The notes: generated by a model from the letters alone, not told the origin. 64,000 nt of DNA from an uncultured Pelagimonas sp. (GCA_947499735.1 CANMPP010000001.1:1302001-1366000); one strand, 5' to 3'; positions 1 to 10,016 are shown, numbered from the stretch's first letter. A program made the numbers and translations.

Positions 1-742
1 GAATGATATCTGCGATACCTGCCTTGTCTTGCTGGCCAACCGGCGTCGTTGCATCCAGTTTAAGAAAGATATGCAAGCCATTGTTCTTCAAGATAATTTG
101 CGTCGGCGCGTCCTGCGGACCTGTGAAACCTATAAACGCTTCGGGATCGGACAATGGCGCTGCCGCCAAAGCCGCGCTGTCCAGATCTGCCCATGACCCG
201 GATGCCAATGGCACAGCTTCATCCAGAAACGAACGTCCCCACGCAATAACGCGCGCGCCACGGTCCGCATCATAGCCTTTGCCAGATGGCAAATCGCCAA
301 TTGCATCTGTGCCATAAAGCGCATCGTAAAGGGATCCCCAGCGCGCATTGGCCGCATTCAGCGCATAGCGCGCATTGGTGATAGGCACGACCAGCTGCGG
401 ACCAGCAATGGTTGCTATTTCGGGATCAACATTGGTGGTTTCGATTTCAAACGCACCACCCTGAGGCACGATATAACCAATATCGTGCAAGAAATCTTCG
501 TAAGATGATGCTTCGAATTCCAAACCTTTGCGCGCGCGATGCCATTCGGAAATCCTAGCCTGCAATTCGGCACGCTTGACCAAGTTTGCTTTGATACGGG
601 GATCAAATTCTGCGGCAAGATCTGAAAGACCTTTCCAGAACGCATCCGCGTCAATGCCAGTGCCCGGCAATGCCTGCGTTTCAACGAAATCGACCAAAAC
701 CTGATCAACCTGCAATCCAAACCGGTCTTCGCGCTGCGTCAT
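1..742 (-). CDS. glcB: Malate synthase G, N-terminal part (cut by window edge)
   Basis: The first 247 codons of malate synthase, which condenses glyoxylate with acetyl-CoA to malate in the glyoxylate bypass or glycolate use. The reading frame begins MTQREDRFGLQ and continues without a stop to the window edge. The typical MSG N-terminal sequence is present, including a W/G-rich stretch with VPITNARYALNAANARWGSL and, later, the start of the region around LKNNGLHIFLKLD. The full protein is usually about 720 residues, so roughly two thirds, with the catalytic barrel, lies outside. ATG is at 742; the MFS gene is transcribed divergently, so the space of about 140 bp holds both promoters. The family assignment is firm; the catalytic residues cannot be checked here. 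Confidence 0.93.
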   Translation of the reverse strand, partial: MTQREDRFGLQVDQVLVDFVETQALPGTGIDADAFWKGLSDLAAEFDPRIKANLVKRAELQARISEWHRARKGLEFEASSYEDFLHDIGYIVPQGGAFEIETTNVDPEIATIAGPQLVVPITNARYALNAANARWGSLYDALYGTDAIGDLPSGKGYDADRGARVIAWGRSFLDEAVPLASGSWADLDSAALAAAPLSDPEAFIGFTGPQDAPTQIILKNNGLHIFLKLDATTPVGQQDKAGIADII

Positions 743-879
743 GATCGTCCCCCAAATATCGATGTAACCGAGCAAGGTATAAGAGCGGCCTGCACAACAG
801 GCAACATTTTTCACATCAGATGTTAACTCTCACCCAGAGAGGTATTGCGCCAAGCGTTTGCAAGGATGATGGTGCGCCC

Positions 880-2157
880 ATGACACCTGAAACAGAATTC
901 TCTTTCGCGGCTCTGAGCAGTTCGCCGAGACGGCACATAAGGGTGTTTCAAGTCCATCAGTTTCTGGATCGTTTTGCGATGGGTTTGACGGTTGCCATTG
1001 TCGCCCTAGCATTGATCGATCGCGGAATGGACCTTTTCCAAATTTCGCTGCTATTTGGGATCTATTCGCTGACGACCCTTGCGATGGAATTGCCATTCGG
1101 TGGGTTGGCGGACAGTGTAGGACGCAAGCCTGTCTTTCTAGCAGCGGTCATTGCCAGTATAATCTCGCTGGTGCTGTTTCTCTCGACCAGCGATTTCTAT
1201 GTTCTCGCGCTATCATTTGCCTTTATCGGTTTTGGACGGGCATTACGGTCAGGCACGCTGGACGCGTGGTTTGTTGAAACCTTTAAAACCATGGCACCGA
1301 ATGTAGACATCCAACCAGCGCTCGCAAAAGCGCAATGGGCCAATGCTATCGGTCTGGCACTGGGTGCCGCCGCGGGTGGCCTGTTACCAGATCACTTTGG
1401 GTCAACGGCAGAGAGGTTAGGTTTCAGCGCCTATGATGTGTCCTACGCGACCAGCTTGGCTGTGATGCTTGGCGTTTTCACCTATACCCTGTTTTTCATT
1501 GTAGAAAAACCGCGCCCGCTGAACCCTGACGCCCTAAAACAAGGGTTTGCAACTGTGCCTCTGGTGATCAAAGATGCAGGTCTTTTCGCCCTAAAACATC
1601 CGACATTATCGATGCTTTTGGCGGCTTTGGCGTTTTTCCTTATGGCAACCAACCCGGTCGAGGTGATTTGGCCGACCCATGCCAAGCCTATGTTAGAGGA
1701 TGGCTATGCAAATACGGTCATTGGTTTCTTGACCGCATCCTATTTCTTCGCAATCGCGTTTGGCGCATCCCTGTCGCCATATATCAATCGGATTTTCAAA
1801 CGACGCAATGCGATCACCCTTGCCGCGGCTTTGGCTTGTTTGGCGGTTGCCCAGATTGCATTGGCCATGCAAGGCGGCATCTACGGATTCGCAGCGGTTT
1901 TCATCCTGTATTCTGTCGCCCTTGGTGTTTCTGAAACTCCGGCCAGCAGTATACTTCATAGCTGCGTAAAAGATCGCCAACGATCCACGATCCTGTCTCT
2001 GAAATCCCTAATACAGCAGCTCGGTGCGTCTTTGGGCCTGATTTTGGCGGGTACCATAGCTGAAGCCTATTCCACGCCAACGGCATGGATCGTCGGCGCT
2101 GCGTTTCTAGTCGTTTCCGTGATCCTGATTAGCATTCTGGTCAAACGGCTGACGTGA
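880..2157 (+). CDS. MFS family transporter
   Basis: Inner-membrane secondary transporter of about 425 residues with roughly twelve hydrophobic segments. The loop between segments 2 and 3 reads GGLADSVGRKPVF, a good match to the MFS motif G-x-L-a-D-r-x-G-r-k-x. Substrate cannot be read from sequence; a drug or metabolite exporter is possible. An in-frame ATG 60 bases upstream (820) would give 445 residues, but 880 is followed by a more MFS-like N-terminus and has AGGA-like bases at a longer distance, so the start is uncertain. It is divergent from malate synthase and has no partner gene downstream on the same strand. Confidence 0.85.
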   Translation: MTPETEFSFAALSSSPRRHIRVFQVHQFLDRFAMGLTVAIVALALIDRGMDLFQISLLFGIYSLTTLAMELPFGGLADSVGRKPVFLAAVIASIISLVLFLSTSDFYVLALSFAFIGFGRALRSGTLDAWFVETFKTMAPNVDIQPALAKAQWANAIGLALGAAAGGLLPDHFGSTAERLGFSAYDVSYATSLAVMLGVFTYTLFFIVEKPRPLNPDALKQGFATVPLVIKDAGLFALKHPTLSMLLAALAFFLMATNPVEVIWPTHAKPMLEDGYANTVIGFLTASYFFAIAFGASLSPYINRIFKRRNAITLAAALACLAVAQIALAMQGGIYGFAAVFILYSVALGVSETPASSILHSCVKDRQRSTILSLKSLIQQLGASLGLILAGTIAEAYSTPTAWIVGAAFLVVSVILISILVKRLT

Positions 2158-2227
2158 CAGATCCGTTTAACCTGAAAGTCCATACAGCCTACAGCCCCCT
2201 AGCATCCAGCGATACTTGCGCCTGCTA

Positions 2228-2686
2228 TCAAGCCTCAGCTTTTTTTTCCCATCGGCCGGATTCTTCTGACCAGTATTGGGCCGAACATCCCGCCCCGGTC
2301 AGCGATTTCCATTGCCCGCGCGCATGGGACAGCGCCATTTGGTCATGCCCGTCAAAAAGAATGCAGACACGGTCCAAAGCATTCACTTCATCCGGTGTGA
2401 TGTCAGCCCCATCCACGCTCATCAAACAGGCCGTGTTTGCAGGCAGGTCCGTTCCTGAACTCAGCAAAACCGGTTGCAACACGTCATGCGGACCACCTTC
2501 GACACCATGTGGCAGGAACCCATCATCGGGTCCCAACCACAGTTTTTGATCCAGCCAATCCATCCGCCCAACATCCTGCCCACGCACGACAACACGCCAT
2601 CCCTGCCCCAAGGCACGGGACAGCAATTGCGGTAAAGTCGCCTCTAAAGGCTGACGTGTCAGGTGATAGAAATAGGCCGCGCCCAA
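2228..2686 (-). CDS. holC: DNA polymerase III subunit chi
   Basis: Clamp-loader accessory subunit chi, 152 residues, which links the replicase to SSB through psi in the family. The protein starts GAAYFYHLTRQPLE and contains the conserved LPQLLSRALGQGWRVVVR segment and the central WLGPDDGFLPHG element typical of HolC. The start codon is TTG at 2686. It is chosen because AAGGAGAT sits 6 to 7 bases before it, overlapping the pepA stop codon; no ATG in this frame gives the full family length. It is the second gene of a pepA-holC operon, 12 bases after pepA, an arrangement common in proteobacteria. Confidence 0.9.
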   Translation of the reverse strand: MGAAYFYHLTRQPLEATLPQLLSRALGQGWRVVVRGQDVGRMDWLDQKLWLGPDDGFLPHGVEGGPHDVLQPVLLSSGTDLPANTACLMSVDGADITPDEVNALDRVCILFDGHDQMALSHARGQWKSLTGAGCSAQYWSEESGRWEKKAEA

Positions 2687-2698
2687 AGCGGGATCTCC

Positions 2699-4159
2699 TT
2701 ATTCGTACTGATCACGGACCAAACGATCCAGCGCCATCACACCCCAACCTGTTGCGCCTTTTGGCGACAGGGTTGTAGGCGATTTCACCTGTGCAACACC
2801 GGCAATGTCCAAATGGATCCAAGGCATATCATCTTTGACAAAGCGCTGTAGGAACTGCGCTGCGGTGATTGTACCGGCTGCGCGACCGCCTGTGTTTTTG
2901 ATGTCCGCCTTATAGGATTTGATCAGATCATCATAAGCTTTGCCCAATGGTAGACGCCACGCGCCTTCGCCTTCGGTTTTGGCGGCTGCTAGGAACTGAT
3001 CTGCAAAGGCATCATTGTTCGACATCACGCCAGCATTTTCATGGCCCAATGCAATGATGCATGCCCCGGTTAGCGTCGCCAGATCCACCATTGCGGCTGG
3101 TTTGATAAACTCCTGCGCATACCACAGCACATCGGCCAAAACCAAACGTCCCTCGGCATCTGTGTTGATCACCTCAATCGTGGTGCCTTGGGCCGAGGTC
3201 ACAATGTCACCGGGACGTTGCGCCAGACCATCAGGCATGTTTTCCACCAGCCCAACCAGACCCACAACATGTGCAGGTGCTTTGCGCAGGGCAAGTGTTT
3301 TCATCACGCCCGACACAACGCCAGCGCCGCCCATATCCATGGTCATGTCTTCCATGCCACCGGCAGGCTTGATCGAGATCCCACCTGTATCAAACACAAC
3401 GCCTTTACCAACCAACGCAAGAGGGTCACCTTCGCCACCCTTCCAGCGCATGATCACCATTTTGGATGGCATCGCAGATCCTTGACCCACACCAAGCAAG
3501 GCCTTCATGCCTAGCTTTTCCATGTCGGCCTCTTCCAGAACTTCGACCTCAACACCTAGGTCCTGCAGCTCTAACAAGCGACGCACGAATTCTTCTGTGC
3601 CCAAAACATTGGCCGGTTCGGATGTGAGATCACGGGTGAAAAACACCCCCTCTGCGACAGCCAAAGACGCAGCACAGGCCGCTTCCATCGCCGCAACATC
3701 GTCACACAGAACCGTTGCCGGTTCCGGCGTGTCAGATGGCTTTTCTTTTCGGATGGTGAACGCATAACCGCGCAGGACAAGGCCAAGAACCACATCACCA
3801 AACAATGCCATGCCACCAGACAAAAGCGTGACCGCTTTATCACCCGCAGCTTTCGCAATTTCAGCGCCCGCCAGTCGTGCTTCATCCGCATCTGGTGCAT
3901 CAGAAATTTTCACAACAATCAATTTTTCAGCGGTCAAACCAGAGGGCAAATCAAACACTTTTGCTTTACCGCATGTTAGGTCTGACCACGCCTCAAGTGC
4001 GGTCAAACGCGTCAACAGCCCCCCTGTTGCGGCATCCAAAGTGGACAAACCTGCATCCAGCGCCCCGGTTTCAGCAACAAAAACGGCCAGAACACCGTCT
4101 TGTTTCGTCAGGTCCGCATCAGAGGCAGCTGCAAAATTGATCTTGCGCATTTCGGTCAT
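2699..4159 (-). CDS. pepA: Leucyl aminopeptidase, M17 family
   Basis: Cytosolic di-metal aminopeptidase that removes N-terminal residues, 486 residues, normal for the family. The C-terminal catalytic domain carries the M17 metal and catalytic residues: K252 and D257 in GKGVVFDTGG, K264, D275, and the signature NTDAEGR at 332-338. The N-terminal macro-like domain occupies roughly residues 1-165. In E. coli PepA also binds DNA at cer and carAB; whether that applies here is unknown. It is followed directly by holC and is divergent from lptF. The ATG at 4159 has a GGAG-like stretch upstream on the minus strand. Confidence 0.95.
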   Translation of the reverse strand: MTEMRKINFAAASDADLTKQDGVLAVFVAETGALDAGLSTLDAATGGLLTRLTALEAWSDLTCGKAKVFDLPSGLTAEKLIVVKISDAPDADEARLAGAEIAKAAGDKAVTLLSGGMALFGDVVLGLVLRGYAFTIRKEKPSDTPEPATVLCDDVAAMEAACAASLAVAEGVFFTRDLTSEPANVLGTEEFVRRLLELQDLGVEVEVLEEADMEKLGMKALLGVGQGSAMPSKMVIMRWKGGEGDPLALVGKGVVFDTGGISIKPAGGMEDMTMDMGGAGVVSGVMKTLALRKAPAHVVGLVGLVENMPDGLAQRPGDIVTSAQGTTIEVINTDAEGRLVLADVLWYAQEFIKPAAMVDLATLTGACIIALGHENAGVMSNNDAFADQFLAAAKTEGEGAWRLPLGKAYDDLIKSYKADIKNTGGRAAGTITAAQFLQRFVKDDMPWIHLDIAGVAQVKSPTTLSPKGATGWGVMALDRLVRDQYE

Positions 4160-4282
4160 ATTCGGCTCTCCATATTCCGCTTATACAACACCTAGCCCCA
4201 AGGGCAGTGCTTGACCAGAGGCAGGTTTTCAGTCACTTCGAAATTGGCTGAATTCGCCACATTTGTATTCAGGAGAAGACGC

Positions 4283-5449
4283 GTGCACAAATTCGACAGA
4301 TATGTCCTGTCGCAATTGATGGTTCTGTTCGGCTTTTTCGCCTTGGTTCTTGTCGCGATTTATTGGATCAATCAGGCCATCATCCTGTTTGATCAGCTGA
4401 TCGCAGATGGCCATACGGCGGGTATTTTTCTAGAACTTACCGCGCTGACCCTGCCCCCCGTCATCGGACAGGTCACGCCAATCGCCAGCTTTGCCGCGTC
4501 TGTTTATGTGATCAATCGCCTGATCAATGATTCCGAAATCAACGTGGCCCTGGCGACAGGCATGTCACCTTGGCGCATTGCCCGCCCCGTTTTATATTTT
4601 GGACTGATTGTGGCCGTGTTGATGTTGATCCTGTGCCATTCTTTGATCCCCAATTCCCGTCAATTGCTGCGCGACAAAGAACAGGAATTGTCAGGATCGA
4701 TCGCTGCTCAGCTTTTGAAAGAAGGCACGTTTCAACATCCGTTGGACGGTATTACGTTTTACATCAGAGACATCGACATCAATGGTCAATTACGGGATGT
4801 GTTTTTGTCCGATAGCCGTGATGACGGGAAAAACATTACCTATACGGCTGAAAATGCCTATCTGGTTGATGCGTCTGAAGACGACGATACCAGCGTGTTA
4901 AAATTGGTCATGCTGAATGGGCTGGCACAGGTCATTGATGAAAACGATTTACAATTGTCTACGACATATTTTGAAAACCTGACCTATGACATTTCATCCA
5001 TGATCACGCCGGTCGCCCAAAAACGACGCCGGATTGAAGGCATTCCAACATGGCAATTGCTATGGCAGACAGCTGATATCGCCATTGAAGCCCGCGACAC
5101 CGAAGGCGAAGTGCTAGAAGAGGCGCATTTGCGCACCGAAAATGCGCTTCTGTGCATTGTCGCCGTTCTAATCGGTTATGGTGCTTTGATCGCTGCGGGC
5201 TATTCGCGATTGGGGGCTACACGACCTATTTTGTTTGCCATTTTCCTTTTGGTTCTTGTCAAAATTGTCGAAAGCAGCGTCACAGACCCGGTCCAAAACA
5301 ATGCGGATCTGTGGCCCTTGGTCTATTTACCTTCGATTATTGGCCTCATCATGGCCTGTGCGCTGATCCACATCGCAGCAAGATCACGACGCGTGAAGCG
5401 GACGCCCGATCAGAACACCCCCGATGGGCCACAAGGGGCAATCGCATGA
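4283..5449 (+). CDS. lptF: LPS export ABC transporter permease LptF
   Basis: Inner-membrane permease of the LptB2FG transporter, which extracts lipopolysaccharide and passes it to LptC/LptA. It has 388 residues with N-terminal membrane segments (about 15-40, 55-85, 100-125), a long periplasmic jelly-roll region and three C-terminal segments, as in the YjgP/YjgQ family. The start is GTG at 4283 (VHKFDRYVLSQLMV), preceded by AGGAGA 7 bases upstream; the frame is open further upstream but without such a site. The stop overlaps the lptG start (ATGA). First gene of the lptF-lptG-lptD-surA-pdxA-rsmA run; lptB, lptC and lptA are not in the window. Confidence 0.94.
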   Translation: MHKFDRYVLSQLMVLFGFFALVLVAIYWINQAIILFDQLIADGHTAGIFLELTALTLPPVIGQVTPIASFAASVYVINRLINDSEINVALATGMSPWRIARPVLYFGLIVAVLMLILCHSLIPNSRQLLRDKEQELSGSIAAQLLKEGTFQHPLDGITFYIRDIDINGQLRDVFLSDSRDDGKNITYTAENAYLVDASEDDDTSVLKLVMLNGLAQVIDENDLQLSTTYFENLTYDISSMITPVAQKRRRIEGIPTWQLLWQTADIAIEARDTEGEVLEEAHLRTENALLCIVAVLIGYGALIAAGYSRLGATRPILFAIFLLVLVKIVESSVTDPVQNNADLWPLVYLPSIIGLIMACALIHIAARSRRVKRTPDQNTPDGPQGAIA

Positions 5450-6537
5450 TACTGCACTTTTATCTGGCCCGTCGTTTCTTTACGATGTTTATGGCAATTC
5501 TGGCAATTTTTGCGCTATTGCAAATCTTGCTAGATTTCATCGAACAGTTGCGCCGCTTTGACGGCGTGCCATTTGGCACAGTCTTGCGCCTAACGCTGTT
5601 GAAACTGCCCGACGGGCTTTACCAGCTGATCCCGCTTGTGGTCGCATTGGCGGCCATATCGATGTTTCTATCCATGGCGAAATCCTCTGAACTTGTTGTC
5701 GCCCGCGCATCTGGCCGCAACGGTATCGTTTTGATCGTTGCCCCATGCTTGGTTGCCTTTGCAATTGGTCTGTTTGCGCTGGTAATCGGCAACCCAATCG
5801 TTGCATCAACGTCAAAACGTCTGGATGTGCTGACAGACCAGATCAAAAATGATGGCGCCTCTAGCCTGTCCATCGGTTCAGAAGGCTTATGGCTGCGCCA
5901 AGGGTCACAAGATGGTCAAACCGTGATTCAGGCACGCGGTGCGGATTCACAAGGAACCCGCCTTTATGATGTGGATTTCCTGACCTACGCCCCAGAAGGC
6001 GGACCACAAATGCGCATTATTGCCAGATCCGCCGAGCTGAAAGATGGCGCATGGCATATCGATAGAGCAAAGATCTGGCATCTTGATGAAACAACCAATG
6101 CCGAAAGCCAAGCAACGTTTCATGACGAAATGCGCCTTTCATCCCCCCTGACAGCAGCCGACATTCAAGACCGGTTTGGTGATCCAGCATCCGTTCCGAT
6201 CTGGGACCTGCCTAACTTTATTTCACAACTGGAAACCGCGGGTTTTACAGCACGACGCTATATCGTTTGGTTACATGTTGAACTGGCCCGTCCAGTATTT
6301 TTGCTATCAATGGTTCTGATTGCGGCCGTCTTTACGATGCGTCCTCAACGGGCTGGGCGTGTCGGCCTTTCTGTGCTGGCAGCCATCATGCTTGGATTTG
6401 GATTATACTACGTGAGAAATGTCGCCCAAGTTCTTGGTGAAAATGGACAAATACCTGTTTCATTTGCCGCATGGGTCCCACCTAGCGCCGCCTTTATGTT
6501 AGGCCTAGGATTGGTTCTACAAAGAGAGGATGGCTGA
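5446..6537 (+). CDS. lptG: LPS export ABC transporter permease LptG
   Basis: Second permease of the LptB2FG complex, 363 residues, with the same six-segment plus periplasmic-domain layout as LptF. The N-terminus MILHFYLARRFFTMFM and the segment LRLTLLKLPDGLYQLIPLVVALA are typical of LptG. The ATG at 5446 overlaps the lptF stop by four bases, which fixes the start and implies translational coupling. The stop TGA is directly followed by the lptD ATG. The open frame extends about 98 codons upstream inside lptF, but that extension is an overlap artefact. Confidence 0.94.
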   Translation: MILHFYLARRFFTMFMAILAIFALLQILLDFIEQLRRFDGVPFGTVLRLTLLKLPDGLYQLIPLVVALAAISMFLSMAKSSELVVARASGRNGIVLIVAPCLVAFAIGLFALVIGNPIVASTSKRLDVLTDQIKNDGASSLSIGSEGLWLRQGSQDGQTVIQARGADSQGTRLYDVDFLTYAPEGGPQMRIIARSAELKDGAWHIDRAKIWHLDETTNAESQATFHDEMRLSSPLTAADIQDRFGDPASVPIWDLPNFISQLETAGFTARRYIVWLHVELARPVFLLSMVLIAAVFTMRPQRAGRVGLSVLAAIMLGFGLYYVRNVAQVLGENGQIPVSFAAWVPPSAAFMLGLGLVLQREDG

Positions 6538-8760
6538 ATGCCAGCCAGGTTTGAATTCATGCCTTTAAGGCGCTTTGCCCTGTCGCTTTCTGTACCGATG
6601 ATGGTGTTGGCATCTGCCACGGTTCCGCTCATGACCCTATCCAATTCTGCTTTCGCACAATCGGCGTCTGACGCGCAAAGTGACACACCAGCGTTGCTGG
6701 TTGCGGATCAGGTTTTGGTTGAAGGGCAGACGCGTCTTGTTGCGATTGGCAATGTTGAAGCATTCCATGATGGTGTACGTTTACAGGCCACTCAGATCAC
6801 ATATGATCAGATATCGGATCGATTAGAGATCCTTGGACCTGTCCGCATAACGGATGCTGATGGGAATGTTTTGACCGCTGACATCGCTGAATTGGATGCG
6901 TCTTTGGAAAATGGCATTCTGACCGGCGCTCGGGCGGTTCTGGACCAACAGTTGCAATTGGCAGCTGTCCAGGCTGAACGGTTGGGACGCTACACGCAGC
7001 TGTCAAAAGTTGCGGTCACATCCTGCCAAGTTTGTGGAAAAAACGGTGTTCCCCTTTGGCAGATCCGCGCGGAACGCGTTATTCATGATACGGAAGAAAA
7101 GCAGTTATACTTCGATAAGGCGCAATTGCGCATTCTGAATATACCTGTCGCCTATGTCCCCAAATTACGTTTGCCAGATCCGACACTAGAACGGGCGCGT
7201 GGTCTGTTGGTGCCGTCACTGCATACGACCACTTTGCTGTCCACAGGCGTCAAACTGCCCTATTTTATCCCGATCGGAGATCATCAGGACGTTACTCTGA
7301 CCCCCTATCTGTCGCAGGCGACCACAACTTTGGAATTGCGGTATCGCCGTGCCTATTCCAATGGTGATCTGTCCGTGGAAGGGGCTGCCAGTTATGATAG
7401 TTTGCTAAACGATGAACTGCGCGCATATATCAACATTCAAGGCGAATTCGATCTGAAGAACGATTTCGATCTTACATTTGATATCGAAGCTGTCACCGAT
7501 GATGCGTATCTTAACGACTATGATTATCTGGATTCAAAAGAACGTTTAGACAGCGCCTTGACCACCACCCGTGTGTCTCGGGATGAGCTGATTTTTGGTC
7601 AATTGGCCCATTACGAATCGCTGCGGGAATCAGAAGATAACGCAACCCAGCCAACCATCATTTCCGACCTAAGATATGAACGCAGAGTCTATAACGAAAA
7701 CATCCCCGGTGAATTGATCCTATCAGCCGAAGCCCACGGCCATTACCGGTATTCGACATTGCCCTATGACAGTGATGACGACGATTCCATCGTGGATGGC
7801 CGCGATGTCGCGCGCCTGAATGTAGAACTAGAATGGCAAGACCGTTGGACGTTGCCCGGCGGCATTCGTGCAGGCGCTGATACGCATCTTTGGCTTGATC
7901 GGTATCGCACGTATGACGACGACACATCTGTTGAAGATGTTGCATCAGCAGCAGGCGGCGTTCGGGTTGAATTGCGCTGGCCGTGGGAACGCACAGGCCG
8001 ACAAGGCGCGCGCAGTATCATTGAACCTATTGTTCAACTGGGTTGGGTTGGCGGCAGTCGCGATGGCAACCCCAATGACGAAAGCACGCGGGTTGAATTT
8101 GACGAAGGCAATCTATTATCCCTCAACCGTTTCCCCGCCGCGGATCGCAGAGAACTAGGATGGCAAATGGCAGCTGGTTTGCGGTATACACAGACCGCAA
8201 AAAACGGCTGGTCCAGCGCCTTCACACTAGCACGCCTTTGGCGCGAAAATGCGGAGGACGATTTTTCGATATCCTCGGGTCTACAAGGCACAACATCGGA
8301 TTGGTTGCTATCCTTGCAATTCACCGACACATCCGGATTCTCGCTGGCAGCACGAGGCATTATCACGGATCAGGCCGATGTTTCCAAAGCCGAAGCACGC
8401 GCCTATTGGTCCAATGATGTTGTGGATCTCGGGGCGTCCTATCTTCTTTTGGTCGAAGATGAAGACGAAGATCGCGATGACAGCCAATCGGAATGGTCAT
8501 TGGATGCGGCCTATCGCATGAGCGACTTTTGGACTATTTCGACCGATCTACAATACGATGTCGCAGATGATCGGCTTGACCATGCCGGTTTAGGACTGCA
8601 ATACCAAAATGAATGTGTCGAGGTGACATTATCGGTCACACGGGATTTTGCCTCGTCCGAGAATTTGGATCCTTCAACGGATCTGGACCTGACCGTATCG
8701 CTGAAAGGATTCAGCACAGGCGGCAGCGCCAAGGAGTATCGCCGTACATGTCGAAACTAA
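6538..8760 (+). CDS. lptD: LPS-assembly outer membrane protein LptD
   Basis: Outer-membrane beta-barrel that inserts LPS into the outer leaflet with the lipoprotein LptE. It has 740 residues. A signal peptide ends near AFA-QSASD (about residue 41), then an OstA/LptA-like domain (about 50-160) precedes a long barrel rich in alternating aromatic strands. Four cysteines are visible: C163 and C166 in a CQVC pair, C693, and C738 close to the C-terminus. This is compatible with the disulfides that LptD needs to mature, although the first pair is placed differently from E. coli. The ATG abuts the lptG stop. The last 13 bases overlap surA. Its acidic loops (DSDDDDS, EDEDEDRDD) are notable. Confidence 0.95.
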   Translation: MPARFEFMPLRRFALSLSVPMMVLASATVPLMTLSNSAFAQSASDAQSDTPALLVADQVLVEGQTRLVAIGNVEAFHDGVRLQATQITYDQISDRLEILGPVRITDADGNVLTADIAELDASLENGILTGARAVLDQQLQLAAVQAERLGRYTQLSKVAVTSCQVCGKNGVPLWQIRAERVIHDTEEKQLYFDKAQLRILNIPVAYVPKLRLPDPTLERARGLLVPSLHTTTLLSTGVKLPYFIPIGDHQDVTLTPYLSQATTTLELRYRRAYSNGDLSVEGAASYDSLLNDELRAYINIQGEFDLKNDFDLTFDIEAVTDDAYLNDYDYLDSKERLDSALTTTRVSRDELIFGQLAHYESLRESEDNATQPTIISDLRYERRVYNENIPGELILSAEAHGHYRYSTLPYDSDDDDSIVDGRDVARLNVELEWQDRWTLPGGIRAGADTHLWLDRYRTYDDDTSVEDVASAAGGVRVELRWPWERTGRQGARSIIEPIVQLGWVGGSRDGNPNDESTRVEFDEGNLLSLNRFPAADRRELGWQMAAGLRYTQTAKNGWSSAFTLARLWRENAEDDFSISSGLQGTTSDWLLSLQFTDTSGFSLAARGIITDQADVSKAEARAYWSNDVVDLGASYLLLVEDEDEDRDDSQSEWSLDAAYRMSDFWTISTDLQYDVADDRLDHAGLGLQYQNECVEVTLSVTRDFASSENLDPSTDLDLTVSLKGFSTGGSAKEYRRTCRN

Positions 8761-10016
8761 CATATCGCTTTCCAATCTTCACCAAGCTAAGCCGTGCGCT
8801 GTTCAAACAGTCGCTACTGGGCGCAACCGTTGGTCTTGCTGTCATCTCTATGAGCGCCAGTGGCCAAGCCCAAAGCTTGTTTTCGCCTAAGATCTTAGTG
8901 AACGAAAGTTCGATCACTCTGTACGAATTGCGTCAACGTGAAGCCATGTTGCGACTGTTCCGCGCACCCGGCGATCCTGCGACATTGGCAGAGGAACAAT
9001 TAATCGATGAGCGTTTGCGCCTTCAGGTGTCTTCTGACGCGGGCGTGCGGCCATCGGATGAAGACGTTGCAGATGGTATGGCCGAATTCGCAAATCGCGC
9101 GAATATGGATACGGCTGCTTTCCTGCAAGCTTTGGCAAATTCGGGCGTAGCACAAGAAAGCTATCGCGATTTTGTGTATGCTGGTCTGGCTTGGCGTCAA
9201 TATGTACAGCTAAGGTTCGGACGTCGTGGCGCAGTTTCTGAGGAAGAAATCGACCGCGCAATTTCCTCTGGTGGTGGCGGTGGTGGCCTGCGTGTTTTGC
9301 TGTCCGAATTGATCATGCCGATCCCACCGGGTGAAGAGGCCAGTGTTGAGGCACGGGCGCAACGTATCTCGCAATTGACATCGGTGGCAGAATTTTCGGC
9401 AAACGCACGCCAGTATTCAGCAACAGCAACACGTGAACAAGGCGGCCGTCTGCCATGGCGTGAGCTGAGCGAATTGCCACCTGCGCTACAACAGATCGTC
9501 TCAGGACTAAAACCGGGCGAAGTCAGCGATCCTTTGTCATTGCCAAACGCTGTGGCCCTCTTCCAACTACGTGACATGGAAGAAACCGTATATAAGGCAC
9601 CGGATATCAGCAGCGTTGAATATGCCGCCTATTATTTGCCTGGCGGTCGTTCAGCCGACACTTTGGCGCAGGCCCGCGTGCTAAAGACCAAAGTGGATCG
9701 ATGTGATGATCTTTACGGCATCGCAAAAGGCCAGTCCCAAGACCGTTTGGTGCGTGAAGTTTTACCGCCAGCACAATTGCCCAGTGATTACGCGATTGAA
9801 TTGTCCAAACTGGATGAAGGCGAAGTTTCCACCGCGCTGACACGCAATAACGGCGAAACCTTGGTATTCTTGATGATGTGCGGCCGTACCACGGTTGTGG
9901 CGGACGGCGTGGATCGCGAACAGTTCACAATCGGATTGCGCAATGCCCGTATCGCCAGTGCAGCAGACAGCTTTATGTCGCAGCTGCGCAATGATGCGCG
10001 GATCATTTACAAATGA
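8748..10016 (+). CDS. surA: SurA-like periplasmic peptidyl-prolyl isomerase / chaperone
   Basis: Periplasmic chaperone for outer-membrane protein folding, 422 residues. It has an N-terminal signal peptide (about 1-40, ending near SGQAQS), a SurA_N-type helical domain (LFSPKILVNESSITLYELRQREAML, about 42-150), and one clear parvulin-type domain around residues 180-280 with GGRLPWRELSELPPALQQIV and LKPGEVSDPL. A second PPIase domain is not evident. The start at 8748 is set by AAGGAG just upstream and by the signal peptide; it overlaps the end of lptD. Position behind lptD matches the LptD-SurA client relationship. It overlaps pdxA by four bases. Confidence 0.88.
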   Translation: MSKLTYRFPIFTKLSRALFKQSLLGATVGLAVISMSASGQAQSLFSPKILVNESSITLYELRQREAMLRLFRAPGDPATLAEEQLIDERLRLQVSSDAGVRPSDEDVADGMAEFANRANMDTAAFLQALANSGVAQESYRDFVYAGLAWRQYVQLRFGRRGAVSEEEIDRAISSGGGGGGLRVLLSELIMPIPPGEEASVEARAQRISQLTSVAEFSANARQYSATATREQGGRLPWRELSELPPALQQIVSGLKPGEVSDPLSLPNAVALFQLRDMEETVYKAPDISSVEYAAYYLPGGRSADTLAQARVLKTKVDRCDDLYGIAKGQSQDRLVREVLPPAQLPSDYAIELSKLDEGEVSTALTRNNGETLVFLMMCGRTTVVADGVDREQFTIGLRNARIASAADSFMSQLRNDARIIYK

